From positions 35,439,196-35,503,195 of the forward strand of contig NC_054873.1 in NCBI RefSeq assembly GCF_018320785.1: DNA of 64,000 nucleotides, read 5' to 3'. Below the pieces are notes generated by a model. The model did no database searches. It was not told the origin of the DNA and saw only the letters and a list, made by a program, of their open reading frames with translations. Position 1 is the stretch's first letter, and each line of letters starts with the position of its first letter. Positions 35,326 to 45,119 of the stretch are shown piece after piece. The DNA is from Cheilinus undulatus. Its lineage: Eukaryota; Chordata; Actinopteri; Labriformes; Labridae. The translations under genes and the position numbers were made by a program.

Positions 35326-35658
35326 AAACTTCTTCAGTGTGAGAGGAGATGGATCTTTCTACAAACTGAAGAGCCTCAGGGCCTCAATGAAATACTAAGA
35401 CCGCAATGTTTTTGTAGCCATTTTGTTTGATCTGCATGTACCAGTGGGATTGTTTTTAAGCCATCCTGAATAAACAGTGCATTTCTGATCCATTTTTTCT
35501 CACTCCCTAGGTTTGTTTCTGGACTACATATTTGCAGACATGAAATCTGTTGTTCACTCACTTCATAGAGTTGGTCTAAACTAATGAAGAGTATCAGCAG
35601 CTCTGTCTGGTTGAGCGATCACACCTGGCCAGGTACCTGGTTTTTTTCTTTGTCCATA

Positions 35659-37097
35659 CAGTGGCTACATAAAGTATTACGTCCCCTTGGATGTTTTAAC
35701 CTTCTATTGATTTTATAAATCAGTCATTATAATTTGGCTTTTCTGGAAAAAAAAAAAAGCAAAAAAATGTCTTTAATGTCAAAGTGAAAACAGATTTCTG
35801 TGAAGTAACATCAATTAAGTAAAACATGTTATGTAAAGTAAGTGACTGCATAAATATTCAGCTACTTAAAGTGACTTACCTAACAGAGGTCCTGCCAATT
35901 GGTGCTACGAGTTTCTCAAATAGTGAAATGGGGATCACCTGACTGCAATGAACGTATCTCAGGTGATTGTAGTATAAAAACACCCGTGTCCAGAAGGTCC
36001 AGTCACTGGTTTATCAGTATTCCTGGCTACCATTACACCATGAAGACAAAAGAACACTCCAAGCAAGAGAAAAGGTTAATGAAAATTTTAAGTCAGGGGA
36101 TGGATACACAAAATATATAAGGCACTGAACATTGTCCAGAGTTAAGTCCATCATCAAGAAATGGAAGGAATATGGCACATGTGTAAATCTGCCCAGATCA
36201 GGATGTCCTCATAAACTGAGTGACCGCGAAAGAAGGGGACTAGTGAGAGAGGCCACCAAGACATCTATGGCTAAAAGCTACTGTTGAAGAAAACTCTTTG
36301 AGTTCTCTCTATTAAAATTCTATTAAGTATTAAATCTGGACTAGAGTTTGCAAAAAAGCATGTTGGGGACTCCATGTCAAGTGGAAGAAAGCCATTTGGT
36401 CTGATGAGCTCAAATGGCGCCTTTTGGCAATCCGACATGACGCTATGTTTGGTGAACACCAAACACTGCACATCACAACAAACACACCATTGTCTCTGTG
36501 AAGCACAGAGACGGCAGCGTCATGCTGTGGGGATAGTTCTTGGCAGCCAGCCCTGGAAGGCTTGTAAAGGTAGAGGGTAAAATGAATGCCGCAAAATATA
36601 GGAAAATCCAGGAGGAAAATCTTACTCAGTCTGCAAGAGAACTACAGCTTGGGTGAAGATGTATAATCGAGTAAGGAAATGACCAAAAGCATAGTGGAAG
36701 CTGCACAGAAATGGTTTAAGGACAACAAGGTGAATATTCAGGAGTAGCTGAGGCAAAGCCCAGGCCTCAGTCCAATAGAGAATTTGTGGTTGGACATGAA
36801 AAGGGCCGGCCATACATTATCCCTGTGCAACCTGACAGAGCTTGAGCAGTTTTGCAAAGAAGAATACTTAAACTGACTTTAGTTGGATGAATATTTCTGC
36901 AGTCACTTATTTCACATTACATATTTTCTATTCAATTGAGATTACTTCACTTTGACATTAAGTTTTTGTTTTGTTTTTGTTTTGTTTTTTTTGTCAAAAA
37001 AGTCAAATTAAACATAATGATGACAAAATAATTTAATCATGAAATCAATAAAAGGGTGAAAGAGCCAAGGAATAGGGGTGAATACATCTTGGCACTG
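35659..37097 (+). mobile_element. Tc1-like transposon, second family, inactive
   Basis: The left end CAGTGGCTACATAAAGTATT and right end in reverse complement CAGTGCCAAGATGTATTCAC form an imperfect inverted repeat. TA dinucleotides flank at 35657-35658 and 37098-37099. Length 1,439 bp. Its right end lies only 573 bp from the chst start codon. A shorter, deleted relative is at about 41006-41917 in opposite orientation. Confidence 0.85.
36041..36860 (+). pseudogene. Tc1-like transposase pseudogene
   Basis: The start MKTKEHSKQEKRLMKILSQG is followed by a stop and frame changes. Later pieces include KKWKEYGTCVNLPRS near 36155-36200, FAKKHVGDSM near 36350, a GND-QKHS relic of the second catalytic motif near 36678-36695, and GLSPIENLWLDMKRA near 36765-36805, which holds the third catalytic Glu region. 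Deletions and at least three frame changes rule out activity. Confidence 0.82.
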
Positions 37098-37099
37098 TA

Positions 37100-37586
37100 T
37101 CTGCCCTGTGATTACTAACGTCTGAAGCACTAATGACAATCATGGCATAATTGTCAGGGGACTGAAACATTTGCTGCTGTTTATTATTTACTTTCTGCAC
37201 TTTTTTGCATTCATTGTTTGGTCACATGTCTTATTAAAGGAAATTATTTTTGCATTCATCTCAGCCTGTGAACTCTTTGTGCATGCATTTCCTTTGGACA
37301 GTGTGCAATGGCACTTACCATTCATACATAATGACTGAAAAACCCTCAACAAATAATAAACAGCAAATATTCACATTTTGTATTCTATCAGCACTAGTAA
37401 ACAAAAATGGTTTAGTACCTTAAACTTGCAAAAGAAGCAGAATGAAAAAATGCTTTACTAAAAATGAATTTAATAGCTTATATATTGTAATATTTCTTGT
37501 TTACCAAATCAAGTTTTCCTCATTCCTTCCTGTTGCTTTAGCGCCTTCCCTCTTGTAATCACTTCAGTTCTCTCATTTCATCTCAG
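37100..37586. other. Region upstream of the chst gene
   Basis: No transposon is recognised in these about 490 bp between the Tc1 element and the presumed last exon of chst. A pyrimidine-rich tract ending TCATTTCATCTCAG at 37586 is a credible splice acceptor, so upstream non-coding exons may exist. No TATA box or CpG island is evident. Confidence 0.4.
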
Positions 37587-37670
37587 GCCTCTCCTCCCTG
37601 CAGCCTCAAGGATGGAAGGATAAAAAGGATTTTAAAAAAGCTACTGCAGCCACAAGGATTCAGAGCCATC
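37587..37670 (+). other. Presumed 5' UTR segment of chst
   Basis: The sequence between a pyrimidine-tract acceptor (AG at 37585-37586) and the start codon is short and has no upstream ORF of note. An alternative acceptor CCTGCAG lies a little further in, at about 37605. Transcript evidence would settle which is used. Confidence 0.45.
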
Positions 37671-38801
37671 ATGCTGTGTTGCAGATTAAACCGCAGCACC
37701 AGGAAATTCCTGGTGATTCTGCAGGGGGCAGTTTTGGTGCTCCTTTTTGGCTGGCACATGGAGCTGGGTCCCATCCACTCTACGCCCTCTGATAGCAAAG
37801 TTCATGTCCTGCTGCTGACATCGTGGCGATCAGGCTCAACATTCATGGGTGAGATATTCAGTAGGAACCCGTCTGTGTTCTACCTTATGGAGCCTGCATG
37901 GCACGTGTGGAGGTCTATGGAAAAAGCAAGTACACAGCAGCTCCAGGCAGCTGTGAGGGATCTCCTTCAGAGCACGTTCAAGTGTAACCTCTCTGTTATG
38001 GAAACCTACCTACCCAAGCACCCCAAGGTGTCCTCTTTGTTTAGATGGGCAGACAGTCGAGCCCTGTGCTCACCTCCAGCCTGTCCTCTAATGCCACACA
38101 ACCGGTCCAGAAATGTGGCTCTGTGTAAGAAGTTATGTAAAACTCAGGACCTGCAGCATGGACAGGAAGCCTGCAGCGCTCACAGACATGTTGTAATAAA
38201 AGTAGTGAGAGTTTTTGAGCTGGAATCCCTCAACCCACTCCTGCTGGATCCAAGCCTGGACCTTCGCATCATCCACCTGGTCCGAGACCCCCGTGCTGTT
38301 TTTCTGTCTAGAGAGGGGGTATGGAAAGCTCTCAGGAAAGATAATGCTATCATGCTAAAGCACAGAAACGTATCAGCAGCTGAAGTGCACAATCAAGTCA
38401 TGAAGGAGGTCTGTCACAGCCATGTGCACATCAATGAGAGAGCTGTCCTGAATCCTCCTCATTTTCTGAAAGGCTGCTACAAAAGGGTCCGCTATGAAGA
38501 CATCATCCACAACCCACTAGAGGAGATCAATGCCATTCATGAGTTTGTAGGTCTGGAGCTGACCACAGAGCTGGAGGAGTGGATCTATCGTGTAACCCAC
38601 GGGAAAAACAGAGGCAGAGGGGGCTTCAGGGTCACATCCAGAAATGCTACTGATGTCTCCCAGGCTTGGCGGAAGGCAATGTCACATGACAAAGTCAAAC
38701 AAATCCAGGAAGTGTGTGAAGAGGCCATGACACTGCTCGGGTACAGGACAGTTAACAGTGAAGAAGAACAGAAGAACCTGGGCATAGAGCTTGTTGTGTA
38801 A
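37671..38801 (+). CDS. chst6: GlcNAc-6-O-sulfotransferase, chst5/chst6-like
   Basis: This is a complete single-exon coding sequence of 376 residues. It encodes a type II Golgi membrane enzyme that moves sulfate from PAPS to C-6 of N-acetylglucosamine, as in keratan sulfate and related glycans (family knowledge). Residues 13-28 form the signal-anchor helix after a short basic cytosolic tail. The 5'-phosphosulfate loop is LTSWRSGSTF at 49-58, and the 3'-phosphate motif LRIIHLVRDPRAVFLSRE spans about 198-215. FYLMEPAWHVW (70-80) and SRALCSPPAC (129-138) are family signatures. N-glycosylation sequons include N106-L-S and N144-R-S. Length and intronless coding region fit CHST5/CHST6; CHST2, CHST4 and CHST7 are less likely. 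The assignment between chst5 and chst6 is inferred. The start is the first ATG after a likely splice acceptor at 37586. Confidence 0.93.
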   Translation: MLCCRLNRSTRKFLVILQGAVLVLLFGWHMELGPIHSTPSDSKVHVLLLTSWRSGSTFMGEIFSRNPSVFYLMEPAWHVWRSMEKASTQQLQAAVRDLLQSTFKCNLSVMETYLPKHPKVSSLFRWADSRALCSPPACPLMPHNRSRNVALCKKLCKTQDLQHGQEACSAHRHVVIKVVRVFELESLNPLLLDPSLDLRIIHLVRDPRAVFLSREGVWKALRKDNAIMLKHRNVSAAEVHNQVMKEVCHSHVHINERAVLNPPHFLKGCYKRVRYEDIIHNPLEEINAIHEFVGLELTTELEEWIYRVTHGKNRGRGGFRVTSRNATDVSQAWRKAMSHDKVKQIQEVCEEAMTLLGYRTVNSEEEQKNLGIELVV

Positions 38802-38888
38802 CCAGAACAGCATTAATTTAAGTGGTTTTAAGTTTAAATAGAGCAATCAGAGACCACTTAACAGGAAGTTTGCATATTATGACATGTT

Positions 38889-38899
38889 AATAAAATAAA
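38889..38899 (+). terminator. Paired poly(A) signals of chst
   Basis: Two overlapping AATAAA hexamers begin at 38889 and 38894, about 90 bp after the stop codon. This would give a very short 3' UTR. Confidence 0.7.
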
Positions 38900-38904
38900 G
38901 ATTA

Positions 38905-39700
38905 CTGTCTCTTCATGTCTATGTTGTACATGTATATGTTTGTTGTTCTTTTGGTTTAATCTTATCTCTGTGACACAGTAGACCAAGAATGATTTTTCTC
39001 AGCCAATCAGTGGAGATCAGTCAACGTCACAAAAAGTGACATCACACTGTCTGACCAATGAGTAGTGGCCAAGACTTTCTCAAACTTCCCATCACCTCCA
39101 GAACTCACACAATGCCGTTTTACATCTTTTTTTGTCCCAAACAAATGGCCCTTATTATTATTATTATTATTATTAACATGAAAACATGATGGAACTTTGT
39201 GTAGGATTTCAAGCAAAAGCTGAAATTTTAGGGTGAAAATGGAGGAACCACATTTGGATGTACATCTGTTTAGGGGTGTAAGATGGTGTCTATGTTAAAG
39301 CATATAGCCAATTCATCTGACAACCAAAGAGTATTGATAAATAACCTACTAAGGGTAGGATAATAGTAATCTTTAGAGTAGTTAGATGCTGCCACAGGTT
39401 TGTACAAAAAAATTTGAGTGATCCAGTGGTAAATTTTACTAATATATAGAAAACTTCAAGGAATAATACTTTAAATAGTTCTGCTAAAATTCATAAGGAA
39501 AAATAAATAGTATGAATAAATATGTGATTTTAGTCAGTTTTACAACTGTCAAACAGTTTTATCATACTAAAAGGAAAATTGTTTTTTTTTTTTTTGGTCT
39601 AAACAAAAAAAAATGCTAAAAATGAATCTATTAATTCAATACGTGTGATTATAACAGGCTTCCTGTTGGAATTATAAGACAAAACTGGAAGTACCACTAT
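38905..39700. other. Spacer with (ATT)n microsatellite
   Basis: An (ATT)7-like tract lies at 39150-39174 and T/A runs occur near 39581-39611. No gene or element is otherwise recognised. Confidence 0.5.
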
Positions 39701-39702
39701 TC

Positions 39703-40455
39703 CAGTGGTTCTCAAACTAGGGTCTGGGGACCCCTGGGGGTCTGTGAGCGACAGCTTGGGGGTCTGCAAAATAATTCAAAATAAATGCTAAAAGTAATGC
39801 CATGTCATTAAAAAGAAAAAATACATAAATGGACCACAGAGTCATAAAACAACTAGACTAAACCAATGACTCCCACATAAGTCAGCTTTAGGCCAATAAA
39901 AACTCTCATATGACTGTGACATATCACATAAATCTATCACTTGTCACACATCGGTCACTTTGCTCAGGACGCATTTGGTGTGCAGGTAATGTATAAATAT
40001 CTGAGCGCGTGTACTTCATCAAGTGATGCTAGACCCAAACCAGCTAAACTGAGAAACTATGATGACAGCTATAGCTACAGCTACAGTGACAGAAGACTAA
40101 AATGTGTTGTGTGTCTTCATGTGTGGTTACAGGCATGCAGAGTTTAAGGACAAAACAAAATATTTTTTCGACTAAAGGGTGAGAAATACACCTGCCAGAA
40201 AACATGAAAGGTGAAGCTGACCACAGCCTCAGTAAAAGCACAGAGGGCTACTCATTTGGATGCTCAAAGGGGTGCAACAAGTAAGAAGCCACACTCCACT
40301 GGACAAGAACTTGTATTTAGGCTGAAGAGTTTAAAATCCAGCATCAAGGAGTACAAATGGGAGTTAACATATGTTTAATCAGCGTGAGGGTTATGTGGGG
40401 GTCCTTCTCTGCCCTGTAAGGTGTCCCTAGTGCGGAAAAAGTTTGGGAACCCCTG
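39703..40455 (+). mobile_element. hAT-like non-autonomous element (CAGTGGTTCTCAAAC terminus)
   Basis: The left end is CAGTGGTTCTCAAACTAGGG and the right end GTTTGGGAACCCCTG, an imperfect inverted repeat. The 8-mers outside it show only weak resemblance, so the TSD is uncertain. A truncated, inverted relative is at 11241-11681. A TATAGCTACAGCTACAG short tandem lies near 40068. The 753-bp interior is non-coding. Confidence 0.72.
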
Positions 40456-41003
40456 CCTTAATTCAGCACTGGCTGACGTGGTTAAATATATCCCTAAATT
40501 TCCCCTTCACTCCCCTCCTCTGGCCTGCAGGAGGATGGTTTCTCCCTCCTGGGCTGTTGCCTAACATTTCCCGCAGATAAAATCGTCTCTCATTGCTGAT
40601 AAGGTAACGAGCTTGGTGAAGGTTACCACAATCAGCGTGCCCCTGATCGGAAGTGTGGTGGTTTCGTTTTCAAAATAAAAGCACTAATGGTAACCTGTTC
40701 TGTTATTCCGTTTAATGAGATCGTCAAAGGAAAGGAAACGAACTCTGTAAAGGAAAGGTACGTGCGTTCAGTTATCTTCAGAGATCCATTTAACGTTTGT
40801 CAGCGAACACCCCCACTTCTGTTTTTCACTTTTTTCCAAACAGAGGAGCTGACGGGAGGTAGGAGGTAACTATGCCTGCACTCTCACTCGTCATTTTTCA
40901 AGGAATCTGATATACGATTTATGAAGGCTATGTAAATATAAAGATTGTTAATAAAAGACTGTTATAATAAATCAAATTTCCCCTACACATTAAATAGATA
41001 TTT
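40456..41003. other. Unassigned stretch with more CG than its surroundings
   Basis: It contains a pyrimidine-rich start, a GATAAGGTAACGAGCTTGG segment and TTTTCAAAATAAAAGCACT. The ORF at 40687-40869 has no motif. It could be a repeat or a noncoding exon; I cannot tell which. Confidence 0.35.
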
Positions 41004-41005
41004 TA

Positions 41006-41917
41006 GTGTCTGTAAAAATATTCACTGCCTTGGATGTTTTACCGTTTCATTGATTTTATGAATCAATAATGATCAATATAATTTGGCTTTTTTTGACAAA
41101 AGGAAAAACTTCTTAGTGTCAAAGTAAAACAGATCTATATCAAGTAATGTCAATTAAATAAAGATATGTAATAAGAAATAAGTGACAGCATGATGCTGCC
41201 ACCACTGGGCTTCACAGTGGGGAAAGGGCTTTCTTTCACTTGACCATGGAGTCTCCCACGTTTTTGGTGAGCTCTAGCCGAGATTTAATGTGAGTTTTCG
41301 TCAACAGTGGCTTTCTCTTTGCCACTCTGCCATAAAGCTTTGACTGGTGAACAATCTGGGCAACAGTTCAGAGTAGACACAGGTGTCTTGGCGGCCTCTC
41401 TTACAGGTTTCCTTGCATAGCAGGCAGATTTACACCTTTGCCATATTCCTTCCATTTCTTGATATTGGATTTAACTGAATTCTAGGAATTATTCAGTGCC
41501 TTGAAAAGTTTTTTTTGAATCCATCTCCTAACTCATAATTTTCCTTCACCTTTTCTCTGATTTGCTTGGAGGGTTCTTTTGTCTTCATGGTTAAATGGTA
41601 GCCAGGAAAACTGATAACCAGTGACAGGAACTTTCAGACACAGTTGTCTAACTACTACAATCACTTGAGACACATTCACTTCACACTCGTGACCCCCATT
41701 TCACTGATGTGTCATTTTAAAGGGGGTGACTATTTATGCTGTCACTTATTTTACCTTACATAATTTTATTTAATTGACAATACTTTGTAGAAATCTGTTT
41801 TCACTCTGACAACTAAGATGTTTTGTTGTCAAAAAAGCCAAATGGTACTAACCATGATTTATTTATAGAATCAAAAGATAAAACATTCAAGGGGGTGAAT
41901 ACTTTTTATTGGTAATG
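41006..41917 (-). mobile_element. Internally deleted Tc1-like element, same family as 35.7 kb
   Basis: The left side has AATATTCACTGCCTTGGATG and the right side in reverse complement AAAAAGTATTCACCCCCTTG. A TA flanks at 41004-41005 and a TA lies at 41918-41919. On the minus strand the transposase start MKTKEHSK-like (MKTKEPSKQIREKVKENYEL) is visible from about 41589, then decays. About 500 bp of the usual interior are missing, including most catalytic motifs. Confidence 0.78.
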
Positions 41918-41919
41918 TA

Positions 41920-42575
41920 TGAGGATTTAGGCCACAGATTAGGTCCAGTTCTAGTCAAAGTCTATTATGAGTCTTTGTCATCAAAGCATAATTTGTATAT
42001 TACGATTAAAACACAAGTGATAGTGTGACTGAGATGCAAACACACACACTATTAAATGTTTTATGATAATTTAAAACAGGATTCGTCTTTTTGTGTACAA
42101 TTGCAGTTGTGAGAAATAGTTTTGAATCCAAGAAGACAAATGTTCTATCATGAATATATCGATGGGTTAAGTTTTACCCCCGGTTTCTTGGCTGGTGTTG
42201 AACTTAAACCTATAAATAGAGTATTTACTGAGGTATTTAACAAATGTGAAGTGGGTTAATTTCCTCAAAGACTTCCACACAAATGGACTTGTATCCCCCT
42301 CTGCTGGATAGGAAGAATGCAAGGTTATAGGCTGACTTTCTCAATATCTTCAATTCTGAACAAGCTGCTTTGATTTAAATGTTTTTTTTTTTGTTGTTGT
42401 TGTTGTTTTTGTTTTTTTAGGGTTTTTTTTTTTATCGAAGGAAACATTAACAGTCGGCCTCTCGTTCTTTCTAAAATCTTATTTGCTAGAGAAAAATAAA
42501 ACTAAGAAACAGCGGTAACTGGTCAATGCAACGTGTTGATTAACAACGGTTGAACTAGGGGTTTTATTTTGAATC
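41920..42575. other. Spacer upstream of spire2 with T-rich tract
   Basis: A poly(T)/(TTG)n tract lies at 42382-42432. No other feature recognised. Confidence 0.45.
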
Positions 42576-42579
42576 ACTG

Positions 42580-43100
42580 AACCGGAAGTTCCTACATAAA
42601 TATGGTGACGTTGACCGTGTTGTGATAACGAGGTGCAGCTGCGGTACTTGAGGAGAGGTAGACGTCAAAAAAAGGACAGGAGACTGGGCCGACCAGCGGA
42701 CGCAGAGAGCATAAATGGCCTCGGTAACTGCAGATTGAAGGATGGGCTCCATGGTAGCGCAGCCATGGCCAGATCCACTAACAAGAGTGCCGAGGACGGG
42801 GACCCACGGGTAACCGCCCCCACGGACCGCGGAGAGGCGCGGGACCTGGCCGAGCCCCGGGAACTGTCTCTGGAGGAGGTGCTGAAGTCGTACGAGCAGC
42901 CCATCAACGAGGAGCAGGCATGGGCGGTGTGCTACCAGTGCTGCAGCGGGCTGAGGGTGCCCCGCCCGGCAGGGACAGTCAAGCATGTGAAGGACCCGTC
43001 CTCTATCCTCCTTCAAAGGGACGGAACCGTGTTACTAAAGCCGGAGCCCCGGACCAACGGTAGGACAGTTGTCCGTTAATGCCAACAACTTCACCTGCTC
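42580..43100 (+). promoter_or_regulatory. CpG-rich promoter and first-exon block of spire2
   Basis: G+C and CG dinucleotides rise sharply from about 42600 and fall again after about 43060, unlike the surrounding AT-rich DNA. A consensus ETS/GABP-type site CCGGAAGT is at 42582-42589, and a TGACG CRE half-site is near 42605. There is no TATA box at the expected spacing. This is typical of a broadly used CpG-island promoter; transcription start is inferred to lie between about 42595 and 42700. Confidence 0.6.
42765..43059 (+). CDS. spire2: spire2-like actin nucleator, exon 1 (KIND domain start)
   Basis: This exon codes for residues 1-98 of a Spire-family actin nucleator, which cooperates with formins to build actin filaments on vesicles (family knowledge). 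The ATG at 42765 sits in a strong Kozak context (GCAGCCATGG). The same frame runs upstream to 42633 without an ATG, so 42765 is the best start. ELSLEEVLKSYEQPINEEQA at about residues 33-52 and WAVCYQCC directly after it open the KIND domain, which binds the formin tail. The exon ends before GTAGGA at 43060 in phase 1. Similarity favours spire2 over spire1 mainly because of exon 3. Confidence 0.92.
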
Positions 43101-44139
43101 TGTCAGTCAATAATACTTCTGATGCAGAACTCCGTTATGAAGAAGGGACATTTTTTAGTTCCTATCTTGTACGGAAAAATAAAGTGTTTACGGTTTAACA
43201 AAACGTTGTATTTTGAACGTTAAAAGCCACGTTTTTAATTCGGCATAAAGTTATTTTTACGAATCAACACTGTTTAAAGAAAATTTCAGACTTTCAACTA
43301 GTTCACGGAATACTTCCCTGCTGTCCTCTCCTTGTAATCTACTCCACTAGACGGCATCATAGCCTTCGGGAACACAATCATTGTTTCGATTTTATAAGTT
43401 TACAACGTTTAGGTTGATTGTTTCTGAGCAGAACTGAAGAGAATCTAACAGTGTCACATAAAACATTTCCACGTTTGTTATAGCTGTGAGGGACTTGGGG
43501 CTGAACACATTTGTACATAAAATAATCAGTTTCCAGACGAGGATTAGCACGTAGGAACATCCTGTTCATAAGAGAATCAAAACGTTATATTTCCCTGCTC
43601 CAAACAGCATTTCATCCCCAACTACAGGACATTTCGATGGATTATTGGAATATTTTTTAAAATATCTGCGTAACCTGTACGCTTAAACAAACCGAGACTG
43701 TATTCCAGACACTCAAGTCTGTATTTTGTCGCACTCCCCATGCCAACAGGGATGACTTGTATTTGCCGGTAAATGATTAATTATTCATTGAGCACGGCTC
43801 CTTCCTTGCATCCCCTTTTGCAGAGACTGTTTTGGAGACTTCAAAGGGTGAATGGAAACCCCAAAAGATTATACAACTTCTTCTTGTTGTTTCCCCTCTG
43901 ACTGTAGCCTGTACCTGCATAATATCAACTGCATGAGAAGTAGTTATGTCTGCACTGTGAGCTGGCTGAGCAAAAAATGCTGAAGAAGTCTGACTAGTAT
44001 AGAGGCAACTTCATCCACACTCAAAGAGGGATTTGAGTTGAGCTATTTCCAAGCCTGTAGTCTGCCTACTGGGAGAGCTCAGAGAAACACTTTCTAATGA
44101 AGCTAATAAACTATATACCCTCTAACGGGGCTGAGTTCA

Positions 44140-45115
44140 CAATTAAGTGCCCTCTTAGTAAACAAAACTTGACAAAGTTACCCCTGAATAGACCAAATAA
44201 AAAAGTAATCTTAAGTACACTTTTTATGGAAAAAAATTGACAACGTGCTCTCTGGAGTGTCCTCTGAAATATATAAAATTTGACAGTGCCTTTTTAAGTT
44301 CCCCTCTTTGTGCACAGAACTTAACAAAGTACCCTCTGAAGTTCCCTTTGAATAGACAAAATTTGACAAAGTGCCTTTTAAAGTGCCCTCGTAATATACA
44401 AAATTTGGCAAGTGCCCTCCATGCAGCCACAATTTGACAGTGATCCCTTTAGTACCCTCTGAAGTGTCCTTTAAACAGACAAAATTTGACATTTTGCCTT
44501 TTTTAAGTGCCCTCTTAATAGACAAATGGAAAAAATGTCAGTGTAAGTGCACTCTATCAGTGTTAATTTTATTGACCAAAACTATGACTGAAACTATTTG
44601 TCGACAGCCTTTTCTTCCATGACAAAAACTAGACTAAAACTAACAAAAATAGATCTATGATGACTAAAACTGACAAAAACTAAGTTTTTTTTTCATTATG
44701 ATGACTAAAACTAGACTAAAATGAATGTAGTTTTCGTCAGACATTCAAAATCTGTGATATCTGCCCTCTATATAGACAAAAATTGAAAATGGTTATCTTA
44801 CATGCTCTCAACATGGACAAAACTTGACAAGTGTCCTATGAAGTGTCCTCTTAATAGACATAATTTGACAAACTACCCACTAGATTTCCTCTTTGTGGAC
44901 AAAATTTGGCAAAGTGCCAATACAAGTTCTTCTAAGTACAGTTTCTGACAACGTGTCTTTAGGTTGCCTTTTAAGTGGACGCTGCATGATAAGTCGCCCT
45001 CTTTGCTGCCCATCCAGTGGGCAATAGGTGATGAAGTGCCCTGGAGAAAATGCAGTGAAAGTGCTATAAGCTCCTCGCCATGAAAAGAGCCATGCTCCAC
45101 TTCATAGAGTAGGTG
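44140..45115. repeat. Degenerate tandem array, unit about 45-50 bp
   Basis: Words such as GTGCCCTC, AATAGACAAAATTTGACAAA and AAGTGTCCT recur about every 45-50 bp for nearly 1 kb, with strong divergence between units. On the minus strand the period is close to a multiple of three, so periodic peptides such as KGTLSNFVYSKGTSEGT are readable over 104 codons (44211-44525). The array is split at 44558-44763 by a hAT MITE. I regard it as a decayed minisatellite. Confidence 0.75.
44558..44763. mobile_element. Shortened hAT MITE inserted in the tandem array
   Basis: It starts CAGTGTTAATTTTATTGACC and follows the 34.1-kb MITE collinearly for about 200 bp to GTGATATCTG, where the 3' half is missing. 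The flanking 8-mers CACTCTAT (44550-44557) and CCCTCTAT (44764-44771) match at seven of eight positions. This suggests that the short form itself transposed, though similar CTCTAT words in the array could mimic a duplication. Confidence 0.7.
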
Positions 45116-45119
45116 CCCT

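Noticed and set aside
38180..38785. Minus-strand ORFs inside the chst gene
   Set aside because: They are antisense shadows of the conserved sulfotransferase frame.
42633..42764. In-frame extension upstream of the spire2 ATG
   Set aside because: The frame is open from a GTG at 42633 but has no ATG before 42765, which sits in a strong Kozak context. The upstream part is more likely 5' UTR.
42580..43020. Minus-strand 150-codon ORF overlapping spire2 exon 1
   Set aside because: High G+C in the CpG-rich block reduces stop codons; the conserved KIND motif is on the plus strand.
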